Part shown: positions 23,601-38,000 of the stretch, one piece after another
How the letters are laid out: every line of letters begins with the position of its first letter
Position numbering within the stretch: position 1 is the first letter of the stretch
NCBI GenBank assembly: GCA_023053575.1
Contig: JAKZAP010000006.1
Location: 11,665,280 to 11,729,279, forward strand
Direction of reading: 5' to 3'
DNA: 64,000 nt
Origin: Branchinecta lynchi
Lineage: Eukaryota; Arthropoda; Branchiopoda; Anostraca; Branchinectidae
Notes under the pieces: model-generated
Database searches by the model: none
What the model saw: only the letters and a program-made list of their open reading frames with translations
Told to the model about the DNA's origin: nothing
Position numbers and translations under genes: made by a program

Positions 23601-26600
23601 GCAGATACTATTTCGGCTGTTTTTCTGCTATTCCTGGAAGTTTGTTATGTGTATGTTATGTAATGCATAACGTTTGAAAAAACGTAACACATAACATCCC
23701 AAGTGTTATCTGTTGAAACTACTTATCCTTGTGTTATCTGTTGTGAAACTTTGACAGCGTAGGGAGTAGCGCCGAACATATGCTTTCCATGCCTCGGAAA
23801 CGGGCCTTATTCGTAGCGCAGCCGACTACACTCGCGACTTTCAAAGCGAGACCGGTTTAGAAATTATAGCACAGCTAAGGTATTTTTGTTTTGTTGTGTT
23901 CGGAATGCGGAAATATCAGAGCCAGCTCTGGTGCACGACTGATTGAGCTGCAGTAGGGACGTTACGTACCGCTAGCGGTGCTGGTGTCGGTGCTATTCGT
24001 GTGACTGTCACTTTTTCCGAGTCTTGGCACCAGCACCACTCCCTAGTGTTATTTTGCCCCGGACAAGCCATAAGTAGGTTCACCACTCGGAATAATAAGG
24101 CCGTCGTATCCGTGCTCATCCAGAACAGCATGCTTTCATTGGCTGAAAAGCGCCGAAATAGCCGCTACGACATCATTCAGATCCCGTACGATGGCCTTAC
24201 GATTGACCGCGAAGACGGCACTAATTGCGCTGAAAGATGATGAAAACGGATAACCCTCTTCTCTAAGAAGAAACCGAAGAGTAACTTACACTTCTCGTTT
24301 CCGACACTAGGTAGCCTGTCGATCGGCGTTCCTCGACTCTTCATAAACTTATACAGCTTTTCAAGGAAGGACTGCTCGGCCATTGCTGCTGCGTTCAGCT
24401 TCAGCGACCTTGGGGTCAGTTCCGGGGGAGACACAGGGTCCTTGGGTTTGGCAGGTAGTCCGACAGCAACGGGTCGATGACACGGCTAAAAAATTAAGAG
24501 TCAATGGAAGCAGAGCAAAATAACACTAGAAAGTAGCGACGAGACGTAGGGAAATTGACACATACTCGAATAGCAGCGATACTAGCACCACTACGATACA
24601 GAACGTCCCTACTGAAACTCATTCATTCGTTCACCAGCTGGCTCTAATAACATTTTCTGGACATTGCAAAAAAATGACTCCTCCTCCATTGTTTCCTTGG
24701 TTTGTGCAGACCGCAGACCGCACCTTTGCTTTACTAGGAATTTCTAAACCTGCAAGTTTACCTGGCTTTAAACGCCACAAGCGTACCGGGCGGCGCTACG
24801 ACTATGGCATGTTTACAAAGCATAGAAAGCGTAGGTCTTGGCGCTACTCCCCAGTGTTATTTTGCTCTGAATGGAAGAAACGTTACACCACAGTGGAGAA
24901 ATATAAATGAACGAGAACGAGTCGTAGTGGGACATGGTCATAGACTTAAAGAGGAGGTGGCATTATTCACAGCCTTGCGTAGGTATGTCACCTAATAAGA
25001 TGTACTCTGCTGGTGTACCTATAATTCACATATACTGAGTCAATTGCGCCCCGTTTCGCCGTGGCCCGCGACAATGCATCGCCGCAGATGCAACAAGTCC
25101 AACGGTATTAGTTTCTGGTTCGGTGAGATATCTAGGTTGTCTTACCATTTCTTCATCCATTTCAATACTGGTTTCCCCAGGAAACAAAAGTTTAATTGGC
25201 CGCACACAGGACAGCTGTGTGCAGACAGCAAGCTGTGAGGATTTACCGACACTAAACCTCGTCATACTTTTGCCCAGTTCGGCATGGATCATCGACCCGG
25301 CAAGAAAACGTAGGGGAAGAAAAATATTCCGCATGTTTCTCCCTCGTATATCCACAGTTTCCTCACGAAATGTGAAGCTGTAAAAATTTCCGGTTTTAGC
25401 CGGATTCCATATCAAATACTGGTCCGATGAGGAAAAGAAGCAAAAAGTTATACCATCATGTCATCTTACACTCCAATTGACACTCCGATCACCTGGACAA
25501 ATTTGCTGAATTCTCGAAATTTTCGTATTCTTTTCTGTCAGTACGCGCCAAGTTTTATTAGATCCGTTCAGAATGTTGTTGACCCCTAAATTACCCCACC
25601 CCTATCGAGGCATTTCGGGCGATCAGGTCAAAATTTGACCAGATTCCAACAGAGCTATCCATTCCGATGGAAGAACTATTATAGCATTTTCTGGTTCGCG
25701 ACTTCCCTTTAACCGTATGTCGAATTTCCATTCAGTTTTATCGGAAGACTTTCTTGGTTACCAAATTTCTGAACTCTTCCAGACTCAAAATGCTGACGAG
25801 TGAACAGCACTTCACTTCTGACCCGTAGAGTCTTTCAACTAGATTTCAAAGGTAATTTCGTAAACCACAATGGCCTGACATAGCACAAGAAGTATTTTCG
25901 TTGGCCTTTAAAAAAACGTTCTCATCCGTTTTCTTCTGATTTCTTGTGTAACTTTCACCAAAAATATCTATTCATTCCGGAGCTAAGATTTGCCAGTTAC
26001 TAAAAGAATTTTTTTTTTTTTTTTTATCAAGCGACGAACCGAAACTATAGCAGAGCGAAGCAAAAATCAGTGGGAACTTTGCTTTACAATGACCCATTAA
26101 CGGCAGCGCCGTCTTTACTTTTGATGGACCCCAGGCCATCCATGGCTTTTTGGGCTTTCTTCATGAGTCGAAAACGTAAAAACGTTGGAACATCAGCACA
26201 CATGATTCTTGGTCGAGCCACGCAATGGTCATATCTGAGCATAATTTCAGTAGTATGCGACGATTGTACAACGTAGCTGATCCTAGCTGGACCGTATGAA
26301 CAAGGTTATACGGCTTGCAACTGCAGCCTGATTTCTCAACAAGTCATGCCGGCCGCTTGGCCTCCCCTAACCAGCCTAAGGGTTTAAGACGGAAAAGATT
26401 AGCGGGCAGAAGTCCTTACCTTAATGAGTGACTGACGTCGCGGGATATACTCCTCTTCTTGCTTTGGTACCGTTGCTTTGACGGGGGACTGGACAGCTTT
26501 TTGGGGAGTTTTCTTAGGCTTCTTCGTAGGAAACTTCGGAGCTACAAAAAAAAGACCGTCATGAAACTGCACTACTATCCCGAAAGGTATGAGTATTTTA

Positions 26601-29600
26601 AACCAGCTGATTTTCCTTCCCGAGAACGTTCTAAGCCGACTTATGAGCTCACTGGATTAACCCCAGATTTTGAGTTTTCTGGCCAGGTTTAATTTTTTTT
26701 TTGGTCTGGCCAAGGAAGGCGATGCGATGAACTGAGTATCTGGGTCCTGAAATTCAAATTTCTCATCTTACTTTATTAGATCCATTCATAATTTATTTTT
26801 TAATGCGGGATACGAACTTCTCCTACTTTCAGCTTTTATAGGCCTATATTTTATCTAATAATTCCTGTAGCTTAAAATGAGCGCAATACTAAAGATGTTA
26901 AGGTTTGCCGTCAGCAAGCTCTCGCAGAAGATGGCGTAAACAGGACTGGCACAGAAGCTCAGAATCACCAAATGGGGGCGGAGCTCGACCTCAGAATGAT
27001 TGCTCAGCTGGGGTAGAAAACGCATACATATTATTACAAATTTGGCAAAGGCGAAAAGTCATACAACAACAGAACTTGAAAAAAAACAAAACAGGCAGTT
27101 TATCCAAAACTCACAGAGAGCGCTGACCAGAAGATTGGACCAAAAAATAATATAAAAAAAAACATTCCTTGAGCCCAAGCTGACTTAGACATGTATTCAA
27201 ATAATGCATAAAATGGATAATTATCCGTTTAATGCATTATCTAAAAATTTCAACAAAACTAGTAATAGCGGTTATAATTTGAGAAGTGAAGAGCCCACTG
27301 TGTACGAAATTGTAAAGGGAGCGTACACCACAATGACAGTTTCACCCTGCAAGACGATATTCCGCTGGCTAATAACAATAAGGTTACCTTACCCCCTCCC
27401 AGGGGCAATCGATCACCTACCTAAATGATTGCAAACTAACTCATGTCCTTCCAGTTCGGGGTAATCAAAGTTATCCTTGCAAAAAAGGACCCTGGTGTTA
27501 GGATCTGGAACAGCGAAGCCACCAAGAGCCATGACAAGTGCATGCGCAAAGGCGCTGTTATTCCCCTCAAACCGCCTCAGGGCAGAGCGGTATCTACAGT
27601 AGGATGCGTAGTTGACAACGATGACTTTGGAACTGACCCAACTATTTCCTGAAAGAAACTTAAAATTATTATTTAGCGTGAAAAGTAGATGGTTTTCTTC
27701 ACTTAACTCCAGCTCAGTCTAAACAAAAAACTTTGACTGAAAGATTAGGGTATGGCTCTTCTTCGGGGTCAAGCTAGAAGTCCTTGCCAAATATATGTAT
27801 ATATATATCACAAATATTTATACATAGCTTACACAGTGTCATACTGTGTCATACACTGACACAGCTTAGTATGCTTAGTATAACTGACACAGCTTAGTAT
27901 GCTAATTAGCAACGATCTGCAATTTACAGAGCGTGTTCCACCCTTCTAATAACAGTAACTATTAGTTACTATTTCCGTCTCAACCTCACGAAAAGTAACT
28001 ACGCTGACCGTACCAACCTTCTCGAAATTATAACTAATAGTAACTATTTGTTTACCATGCTCGGGACCAAAGTAAGCGCGGTAACTATGGATCTCTGTAA
28101 CGTGATTGGCTGGATTACCCCGTGAAGTGATATTTCGATGAAAATAGAAAAATGCGTTCCAGCCTTGACGCCACGAAGCCAAAATTCGTGACGTCACGCG
28201 TAGTAACTACGGTATGTAGGGTGGAACACGCTCACAGTTTCCAGGTCAGTCGTACATTCTCAAGTAAAGATATGGCATGCTTGCTACGTTTAAAGCTCGT
28301 TATAACCGAGTAGTACTCGCGCAAGGGTGTAAAGCTGTTGCGTTGTCCTCTTGGAAACTTTTCATCATAGCCGACATCAGAGCTATCAGAAGAACTAACT
28401 ATAAAGCTACGTTCACACACAATACGATCTTCGCAGCCAGATGCGAACTTCCTCATTCGCTCCAAAATTTGACCCATCACATGCAGAATTCCCCATAGGG
28501 ACGCGAATTTCGCATAGGTGTTTTGGCATACGAAATCTTGTTGGACCGTGTACGCACATAGATCGAGAACGCCATGTTCTTGGTTGGGTTACCATCATGG
28601 TATCAGGACCAGATTACAAAATAACCTACCCGTTTCCTGGAGCCTCTCGACACGACTAAATATTTTCTTAAGTTTATCAGATTCACGAATGTTTAGTATG
28701 ATTTTAATTGTTTTCTCACTTTTCCTTGTTCTCTGTCTGTTTATACGAGAATCCATGGACTGGTCCAAAGAATGACCGTTTGTATTGGCAGTCGATTGTA
28801 ACAAGACCAAAGGTTTCGATGGGATCCCAAAAATTCAATATCTGATCCAGACAACTGGGTCTTGTCTTAGCCAGATCCAGTCTTCGCCAGACTCCTTGAA
28901 CCTTTTTACAATTAAAATTCAGAAACAGATTAAGGCCAAATAGCTAATCACCTGAGAAAACCAAGTTCAGATTTGGATTCAGCATGTGTGTTTACCCCTA
29001 CAAGTCATATCTGTTTTGACGAAAACTTCCTGCCACTTCTGCCAATTTCCCGGTTCCGGCCGAACTCCAGAGCTACTTGTCCGGCGAAAAAAGAAAGCTC
29101 AAAGACGAAATCAGGGTATCTTCTTTCCCCAGTAATGAACATCTAATCAACTTCAAATAGAAATATAGCTTATAACAAATTTTCCGATTCCAGCCGGATT
29201 CCGGTCGAACTATATGTCCGGGTAAAATACGATTGTCACACAGGGACTCAGCATCTCTTCTTACCCCTAAATCGCTTATCTAATCAACTAGAAATAAAAC
29301 TTTGACTTCCAACAGTTTTCCGGTTTTGGCCGGATTCCGGACGAACTACGTGTCCGGGTAGAAACTTGTTTTCACATAAGTGTTCAGCATGTCTTCTTGC
29401 CCTAAATCAAACATCTAATCAACTCCAAACAAAACTTTTAATTTTGACAAACTTTCCGGTCTGGGCCGGATTCCGGCCGAAATACTTCTCCGTCGAGAAA
29501 ATAGTTTTCACCATCGTCTTCAGCATGTCTCCCTACCTCTAAGTCGAAATTTAATCAACTTCAAATAAAACTTTTACTTTCAACAAACTTTCCGGTTTGG

Positions 29601-31976
29601 GCCGGATTCCGGGCGAAATAGTTGTCCATCGAGAAAATAGTTTTCACCATCGTCTTCAGCATGTCCATTCCGGAAAGACCTAGTGACGTATTTGCAGCTA
29701 TGTGTCGACTCGATACGTTCCCAGTATCCCTACGCTGCAATAACAGTTCTTGGTGACTTTAACGATCTCAGACCGTCGTGGATAGCGGATACATTATCGC
29801 TCTGTCAAATCGTGAAAGTGAAAACACGTGACAGCAAAACGTTAGACCTAATATTTACGAACATCTCAGACTTTTACGATGCCCCATACAGTGTCCCCCC
29901 CATCGGTCTCAGTGATCACTTAACCATTATTTGGGAACCGAGTGAAAAAGCACCAGTTAGAGAGAAACGAACGGTTGTCTACCGGCCATTTACTCCCAAC
30001 CAGGTAACTGTGTACAAAGAGTGGTTGAAAAACAAAAACTGGTGTAACGTCCTTTGCCTTACTGACGGCAACTCCATGACCTCGTCTCTGACCGAAGAGC
30101 TCTATGATAAATACAGAGAAGTGTTTCCTGAAAAGAGGAAAGTGATTAAGCCCCAAAGCAAGCCATGGGTGACAAAGGAGATGGAACAACTCATGGTGGA
30201 ACGTGATTGTTTTTATGCTTGGGGTATGCTTGACGAAGCAAAACGGCTTCGAAATAGAATAGTGACCTTGACTCGCAAAGCGCGGAAAGAGTATGGTGTT
30301 TTTACTGTCGCCAAGCTTGCTAACTCGGACCCTCGCACGTTCCATAAGAAAGTGCAAGAAATAATGGGTAGACAGCAAAAACCTGTGGTTGTTTATGATC
30401 AAGCTGGGGAGCCTGTAAGTGCTGACCTTATTAATGACCATTTTGTTGCCATTTGTAGAGTCCATCCTCCCCTTAGTGTGATGCCCGATCTGCCCTCAGT
30501 GTCTGAAATACCCATTCTCGAGATCGGTGCAGTCGAAAAGAAAATCCGTAACCTTGATCCTCGGAAAGCATCCTACCCGAGTGAGATTCCTACTGAGCTT
30601 ATCGTGGAATGTGCGAGTGAGCTTAGCCCTGTTTTAACCGCTTGTTTCAATCAGTGTTTTATTGATGGCGTTTTTCCGGAATGTTTTAAGAGCGCTTATG
30701 TCACGCCCATACCTAAAGGGAAAAAACCGCAATCTGTAAATGACCTTCGACCGATTTCTAAAACGCCTATTTTGTCGAAGGTTTTAGAAAGTTTTATTTT
30801 TGAGTTATTGTGGGAGGATATTGAGCCTAACATTGACCCTCGCCAATTCGGTTTTCGTCCAGACCATAGTACTACACACTATCTGATCCGATTACTTGAC
30901 GAAGTGCATAAGCATCTCGAAGTCGATGATGCTTATGCCGAAATTATACTAAGCGACATAGTCAAGGCCTTTGACAGTCTTGACCACGAAATCACCTTAC
31001 AAGAAGCTAGAACTATGGGCGCTCGACAATTTTTAATCCGGATGATAGCTAGCTTCTTAACGGGTCGGCAACAGTGCGTTATGTTGGATAAAGATCGGGT
31101 TTCGTCCTTTCTCCAAATTTTTTGCGGCGCGCCTCAGGGGACGAAGCTTGGACCAATTCTTTTTCTTATAGTTTTTAATCGAGTTTTAAAAAGTCTGTTG
31201 AATCGTTATAAGTTCGCTGACGACCTGTCCAGTCTCGCGCTACGAATTTTATCGTCACAGTCGACCCAGCCTCCACTCTCACAGATATTTTCTACACTGA
31301 CGCGTGACCTTGATGATGTTAAGTTAACAGTAAGCCTACCTAAAAGTGTTGTAATGAGAGTGTCGTTTTTAAAGCGTGAATTGCCACCTGTTGAAGATAT
31401 CGGCCTCACTGTTCAGGACAAGGTTAAAATCCTTGGCGTTACAGTTGAGAGCGACCTGAAATGGCAATCCCACGTCATGGCCATAGTTCAGAAATGCGCT
31501 CTGTTATTACGGTCGTTTGCCGCGTTACGTCGATTCGCGATTCCTTCCAAGCAACTGAGGTCTATTTTCTGCACTTACATTAGGCCAAATGCGGAATACG
31601 CTTGTCCGGTGTGGCACCCTGGCCTCACCTCGACTCTGAGTGATAAGCTCGAGGGTATCCAAAAGCGAGCGTGCAAAATCATTTTAGGGGCCCAGTATGT
31701 TTCATATGAAGATAGTCTTAGTGTATTATGTCTACCGACCCTTAAAGAAAGAAGACATGCCCTGACGATGAAATTTGGGTTCAAATGTCTGTCGTCTGAA
31801 ACTCACAGAGATATTTTGCCTGAATATGTGTCAGATTTACGACCGAAGTCCTGTACTAGGCAGTTTACACGGTCAATCGGTCTTCAAAAGCTAAGCCTGC
31901 CACCTGTAAATTCGACTGACCGGTACTTGTCTTCATTTGTAGCTTATTTTGTACGTAACTTTAATTCCTGAGGCTG

Positions 31977-32008
<32 letters not shown>

Positions 32009-35000
32009 TGTGTTGAAAATAAGTATATTAACATGTAATTGACTATCCGAAGCTAGCGTGTTTCTTATGCTATTATGGAGAATAAAGGAATTATTATTAT
32101 TATTATTATTATGTCTTCCTACCCCTAAACCGAACATCTAATCAATTTCAAATAAAACTTTTACTTTCGACAAACTTTCCGGTTTTGGCCGGATTTCGGG
32201 CCAAAACCGGTCCGACGACAAATTTTTTTTCACCATCGTGTTCAGCATGTCTTCTTACCCCATAATCGACTATCACATTAGCTGTTTCAAAATATTTTGT
32301 TTGTCCCTTAATTTGAATCCCCTCCCCCACCCCTAAATGTAGAGCTACAAAGCCCATCTACGAACTTGACTGGTCCGACGACCCAACGAACCCTCACACC
32401 AAGTTTCATCAAAATATCTCATTCCCTTCGAGAGTTATCGTGCTTACAGACGGACGGACGGACAGACGGACGGACAACTTTTGCGATGTCATAGGTATCC
32501 CTCCACTTACGTTTTGGGATCCCAAAAAACACCAAACAAGTCCAAAACTCGCTAACATCATCTACCCTACCCAACTACCCAAAGAATGGACTATAGGTTA
32601 TATTTCTTCAATTAGAGGCTTCCATTTTTTTTGTTCTGGCAAAAACACATGTTGGTGTCTAGGAACGTGAATCTGGCCCCGACGCCATTTATTGGGAAAT
32701 GCAATGTAAGAGCTAGTTAGTCACATTGTGGTGACCGTCCACCCTACTTACTATAGTTACCACGCATGACGTCACGAATCCTGGCTTCTTGGCGTCAAGG
32801 CTGGTCTTATTGTCGGCGAAATATCGTGCAGCGGTCTGGCCAGGCCAATCACGTCACAGAGATCGTGGTTACCACGCTGATTACGCTCCCGAGCGTGGTT
32901 ACTGTTAATTACTATTTCGAGAAGTTGGAACGATCAGCCTAGTACCTTTCCGTAAGAATGGAACGAAAATAGTAACTAATAGTTACTATTGTCAGAAGGG
33001 TAGTACACGCTCTATGGTACACGCCAACAGAAGAAGTAGGATATAAAATTAAAATCTATTAATTCACATTTATATTCCATTCTGCAACATATCTTGGTCT
33101 TTCTAATGGTTTTGAAGGACCTGACCAGTGGCAACGTGCGGCCGGTCGAACGTATCAACCCTGTAGGCAATGTAGGAATTTCACGTCATGAAACGAACTG
33201 ATCAAACGTTATTGCTAACAGACTTCCTTTCCTTCAATCCATTTAAGGTTTTTCTCCTGTCCTTTCAATACAAGCTCGGTGTAGATGGTTACTGGTATCA
33301 ATAGATGCGTTTCTGATCTGAATTCTCAGTCCTCGCTTCTCGATTCGCGATTCTCGTATAAATTACCTTTTTTGCTCTTCTCGGTCTCTGTTCTCGGTTT
33401 TGACAAAATACTACTTTGGCCACAGTACCTGCTTCTACGGGTTGAACATCCGCCCTTCGCTGACCAATCAGAGAGGAGAACGGGGAACGAGAATTGACTA
33501 TCGAAGCTCGCTTCTGCGGAATCATGAAGCTTTCCCCGATTCTGACAAGAATGCAAGAAAAGGAGAATTGGCTTCATCTTAACAGTCACAAAACACTAAA
33601 CAGGAGAATTGAGAGGAGAATCGAGAGGGGAACTGAGATAAAAAACGCAACTATTATTATTACATCATTTCCATCGACGCTCGAAGGCGGGCCATCAAAT
33701 TTGTTGCTCTATGAGACTGGTTGTTTGTTTGTTTATTTTCTTTATATTAGAAATAAAATCTGAATTTGAACTTGTCCGTAATTCCCGACATTGCTCAAAA
33801 AATCCACCAGGCCATTCACGAGAATCTTTTTGTGTCTCAGACACTCTTCGTTTGTTTACACACATGTAATAAATATTATGCGTCATCTATCACCGTCGTC
33901 TCAAACGCTATATAATCAGAAGTTTGATACGAGATAACGCATGTTCGCGCATGTTAACATTATGAGGATATATCTGTTATGAGCCTTTTAAGTGTTATAT
34001 TTCTCGCAAAAGTAAGATTGGAAAGGGTTATAACAGACATATTACGGTATCATAACGTCCAACACAAGGATGCGTAAACATGTGTTATGTGTTATCAAAA
34101 TTCTGACAGGCAATTTTTCTATGACTTTTAAACGTTTCCTGTCTTTCCACTGCTATTTCTTGCACGCTGAGTGAGCTAAGAGGAAAAGGCAGTTTACACT
34201 GTAAAAAGTTTCTCCGAGTAAGGATTAAAGTTAACTGCAGTATTTCCTACTGGGATTATTCTTATCTCTACTAGTACTGGGATAATATTAATCCGAATTA
34301 GAAATAATCTTATCTCATTAGAGACAATATTAATCCCAGTAGCAAATATACAGTATAGGTTCAGCCTAAACTTCTGAGAAACCTAATGACCTACCTACTC
34401 GATGGAGCCAGGAACAAGACCTTACCTAATGCCCTTTTCTCCTTTCTCACATTCTTCATGCAAAGGGCCCCTCGCATTTTGCAGGAGTAAGGGGGGTTGT
34501 AATCTTTCACAGGGCCCAGACTGTCCGAATTTGCCACATAGTCAGGGCCAAGACATACGCCTTTCTGACCATGCTCCCACTTGTACCCCTCTGGGATAAG
34601 GGAGATAAGGTCATCAATGCGGATTATCACATCTTCGGACACTGACATGACCTCATCCTAAAAAAAATCGTGTTACAATAGAGGTATGATTCACTGAACA
34701 GTGCAATCATTCACTTGCTGTGACAAAAATAAATTACTAATCACCCAAAATGGCTAATTAAGGGCTCCTAAGAACGCCGGTTTTGGGTCTTCATAGAGCT
34801 AAAAGTTATCCACCATTCGAAGAAGCTAATCTCTACTGTACATGTTGACGACCATCATTGCAGAGACTGGACGGGAAACTGGCGTCAAAATTCAGACGCC
34901 CCCTTGCAGCTAGATTATCACAAGAATCAGTTTCGTCATACAAGCCGGGTGTCGCCCGTTTTTCTTTTTTCCCAGAGTGGCTGTCAGTATGTCCCCTATA

Positions 35001-38000
35001 CCGCCGAGAAGGGCGGAAAATGGCAGGCAGAGACGAAACCGCCTGTGGCCACAGCTAACTAAATCTCAGAGGATTAACCGCGGCTACTGATGTCACACGA
35101 GAATTCAATATTTTCCCTTTACAAACGGAACTGATTGTCCCTAGGATGGTTTATGAATGTAAACGCGCCCGGCACCTCGCTGGCCGCTCCGCTCTGCAAA
35201 TATGATACAAATATATAATTTTCAATTCGAATGAAAAAATCTAGCAATATCAATGACAGTAAGTCCTCGGTTATGCGGTTTAGCAGACTGAGAAGAAAAA
35301 CTGCTGAATATCCATCGGCATTCAGGCAGCGTTGATCCGTTAAATTGCTTGGGGTAATAATCGATGATGATCTGAAATGGAATTATCATGTTGACAATAC
35401 CATCCGTAAAACCAACTTTTTAATTAAATCCCTCTCCACCCTTAAATCTTTCGGTTTGGATACTAAATGCCTCCTCTGTTATTTTAAAACTTATATCTGT
35501 CCTCATTTAGAATATGCTTCACCGGTTTGGCATTCTTCTCATTCTGCAGAGCTCTCTGATCGCCTGGAAAATGTCCAAAAGAGAGCCACGAGAATCATTC
35601 TGGGTGATCATAATATTACATACGAAGAAGCTCTCATTAAACTTGACATTCCAAAATTATCAGTACGTAGAAATACTCTTTCAAACAAATTTAAAGATAA
35701 CGTGTTGTCCCCAAATGGCAGGGCGCCCCCCCTAGACTGGCTGTAATTTTTTGTTTTGTTTTGCTGCACTTACGGAAGTCTGCATTAACGCATGTTCTAA
35801 CTACTGTAACTAGACTCTAAAATCTTTTTACAAGTGGAGCCAGGAGCTTGAATTTTTCTTGTAAACAGTTGTCAGTTGATCAAGTACAGTTTTTACCATT
35901 ATTGTAATATATGAAAACCACATTTTCGTTAAATAAGAGACCGACAGGGACACTTAAAACGCGAAAAAAATCAGCCTTGTGGCCGACAAAAAGGACACTA
36001 CCCCCACTCTTTTCGGTAAGAATCGCCCCCCCTAGAACGGAAGGCTGGATCCGCCCCTGCCAGATGGCCCATCTGTTCCCCCCTCCCCTCCCATCTTCCG
36101 TGCGTCGGTCCGAGAGGAATAGTGGCAATCAGTATTCCCCATATCCCGCTAATTCTTCTACCCAATTTTTACGTAGTTTCATCCCATCATTTATTTCTGG
36201 TAATCTCTTGTAAGTGTATTAGTTAATTTTTTTCTTGTGTGTCTGTGTATTTTTTAAATTTGTATTCCTTTTCTAGCTTTTAGCTATTCGGATTAAACTT
36301 GATTGATTGATTGAAAAAAGAAAAAAAAATATATAAGGGCGATTCTGGCGATTTCTTGGATTGGCTTTCCGAAAAGCAAAGTGAGAATCCGCCGAGCGCA
36401 AGAACAAGCAAAAAGTCGTTGCGCCTCAGTTGCGCCTTTACAACTTCTCGCTGACTTTCCGAAACCACTTTCCACTCGCGAAGTGGATTCGCTTTCCAAG
36501 TGCTGGCGGAAACTAGCGGAGCGCGAGAACAGCTCTGGAAAGCGAAGCGACTATTAGCCGAAGTCGCAAGAACAGACGGCGCATAAGCTCGCTGAGCTTT
36601 CCAGACCGCCAGAATCGCACTGTATTCTGCACATTCTTTTACTCGAATTTCCCTATTTCCGACGTCAGAAAAGCACAGGGCTCGGAGAATAGGCTGAGGT
36701 TTCGTTTAAACCCGATAAAACTTGAGAAGTTTTAGGAGGTTCTGAATGTCATACAGCACAAGATCATTCAAAGAATAGCAGGGGACTTGTCATGGCCTTG
36801 TTTGCACACACTCAAATGAATTCCATGGTCTTCCTTCTTTGGGTGAAAATACTTTTAAAGGACACCTGAATGAAGAGTACCAAGTATCATCCCTATCTGT
36901 ATGACTTCCGTTAACATTGCCTGCAGAAAACCCAATCCAAACACGAAATAGTGTTTCCAAGATATGATTTTTGCTCCATTTTGCATCTGTCCTTATTTCA
37001 GTACCGAACAATTTTAGAAATGAACAAATGTCTCCAATCAACCCTTCTTCTGGAATGTTTTCTAACCAGTTAAGCCCAAACGTATATTTGGAACGTGTCC
37101 GAAAGCTCCGAAACGAACGAAAATGCTGAATTAATTCAGCATTTTATGCAGCATTTCGCTTTCGTACTTAAATTTTCGCTGAATTAATGCAGCATTAATT
37201 CAGCATAAAATTCATCGACAAATTCAGCAAGAATGCTAAATTTTCATGAAGAAACTGAGGAGTACGGCGATTCTCTCAGTGTTTTCGGCGGCAACCGTAA
37301 CAAATTCAAAAAGACAACTGACAATTCGGCAAACATTCAAAATTCTAAGACAACTGGCGATCATGGCCAACGAACAAAGGAAAGATAAGAAGGTTGGATA
37401 TCAGTAGCTCATCCATTTTGTCAGCTTTTTACAGCTAATTCTTTTTTCTTCTCCTTCTTCCTGACTTAAATTTTGGTATTCTGGAAGTGTCAGAGAAGAA
37501 ATAAAGGTAACAGCTTTCGGACAAAAAAGGAAAAAAAATGCAGCATTAATGCAGCATTTACAGCACCAAAAAGCTTTCGGACACGTTCTTAGAAGAAATT
37601 CCAATACGAACCGGCCAGCGCTGTACAAGATTTGAATGAATTGCGCTTTTTATCTTGGAGTCTGCATGTGCAAACTTCCAGAAACTAACATCCCTATTTT
37701 GAAAACGTCACGCTCAGGAGAAGAATGCTCTCCGTGGCCATGTCTGTAAATGCATTCTCCATGGTGTGTTCAAGTATGGTTTCATTGTTCAGGTGTCCTT
37801 TGACAAGTAGCCTCGGTATTATATAACCAAAACCTCATCGTGGAATTTGTTATGTATGTATTTAAAGCGTTGAAACTTTGAACAGAAAGTTTACTTTGGT
37901 CGAATAAGGTATAACAGTTTGTTTACTGTGGTGTGATACACGTCATTTAACTTGTATGGCTTTTCGGCAGAATTAATATCATTAATTTTTTTTTACAAAT

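Larger units (their letters stand above)
28800..32529 (+). mobile_element. 'GGGATCCC' element with ~137-bp core, copy 2, split by a LINE
   Basis: The left end (28800-28850) is nearly identical to copy 1 and the right end (32440-32529) repeats the ACGGACGGACGGACAG box, 'gcgatgtcataggtatcc' and 'ttttgggatccc'. The tandem core is interrupted at 29665/32111 by the LINE at 29666-32110. It lies in ARID5 intron 2. Confidence 0.75.

Noticed and set aside
23810..23865. tRNA-like A-box and 'cttTCaa' anticodon-like loop
   Set aside because: The stem pairing is not canonical and no B-box follows.
25026..25415. 129-codon minus-strand frame in ARID5 intron 4
   Set aside because: No acceptor/donor pair in a usable phase; exons 4 and 5 already join in phase without it, and its left end runs into a repeat monomer.
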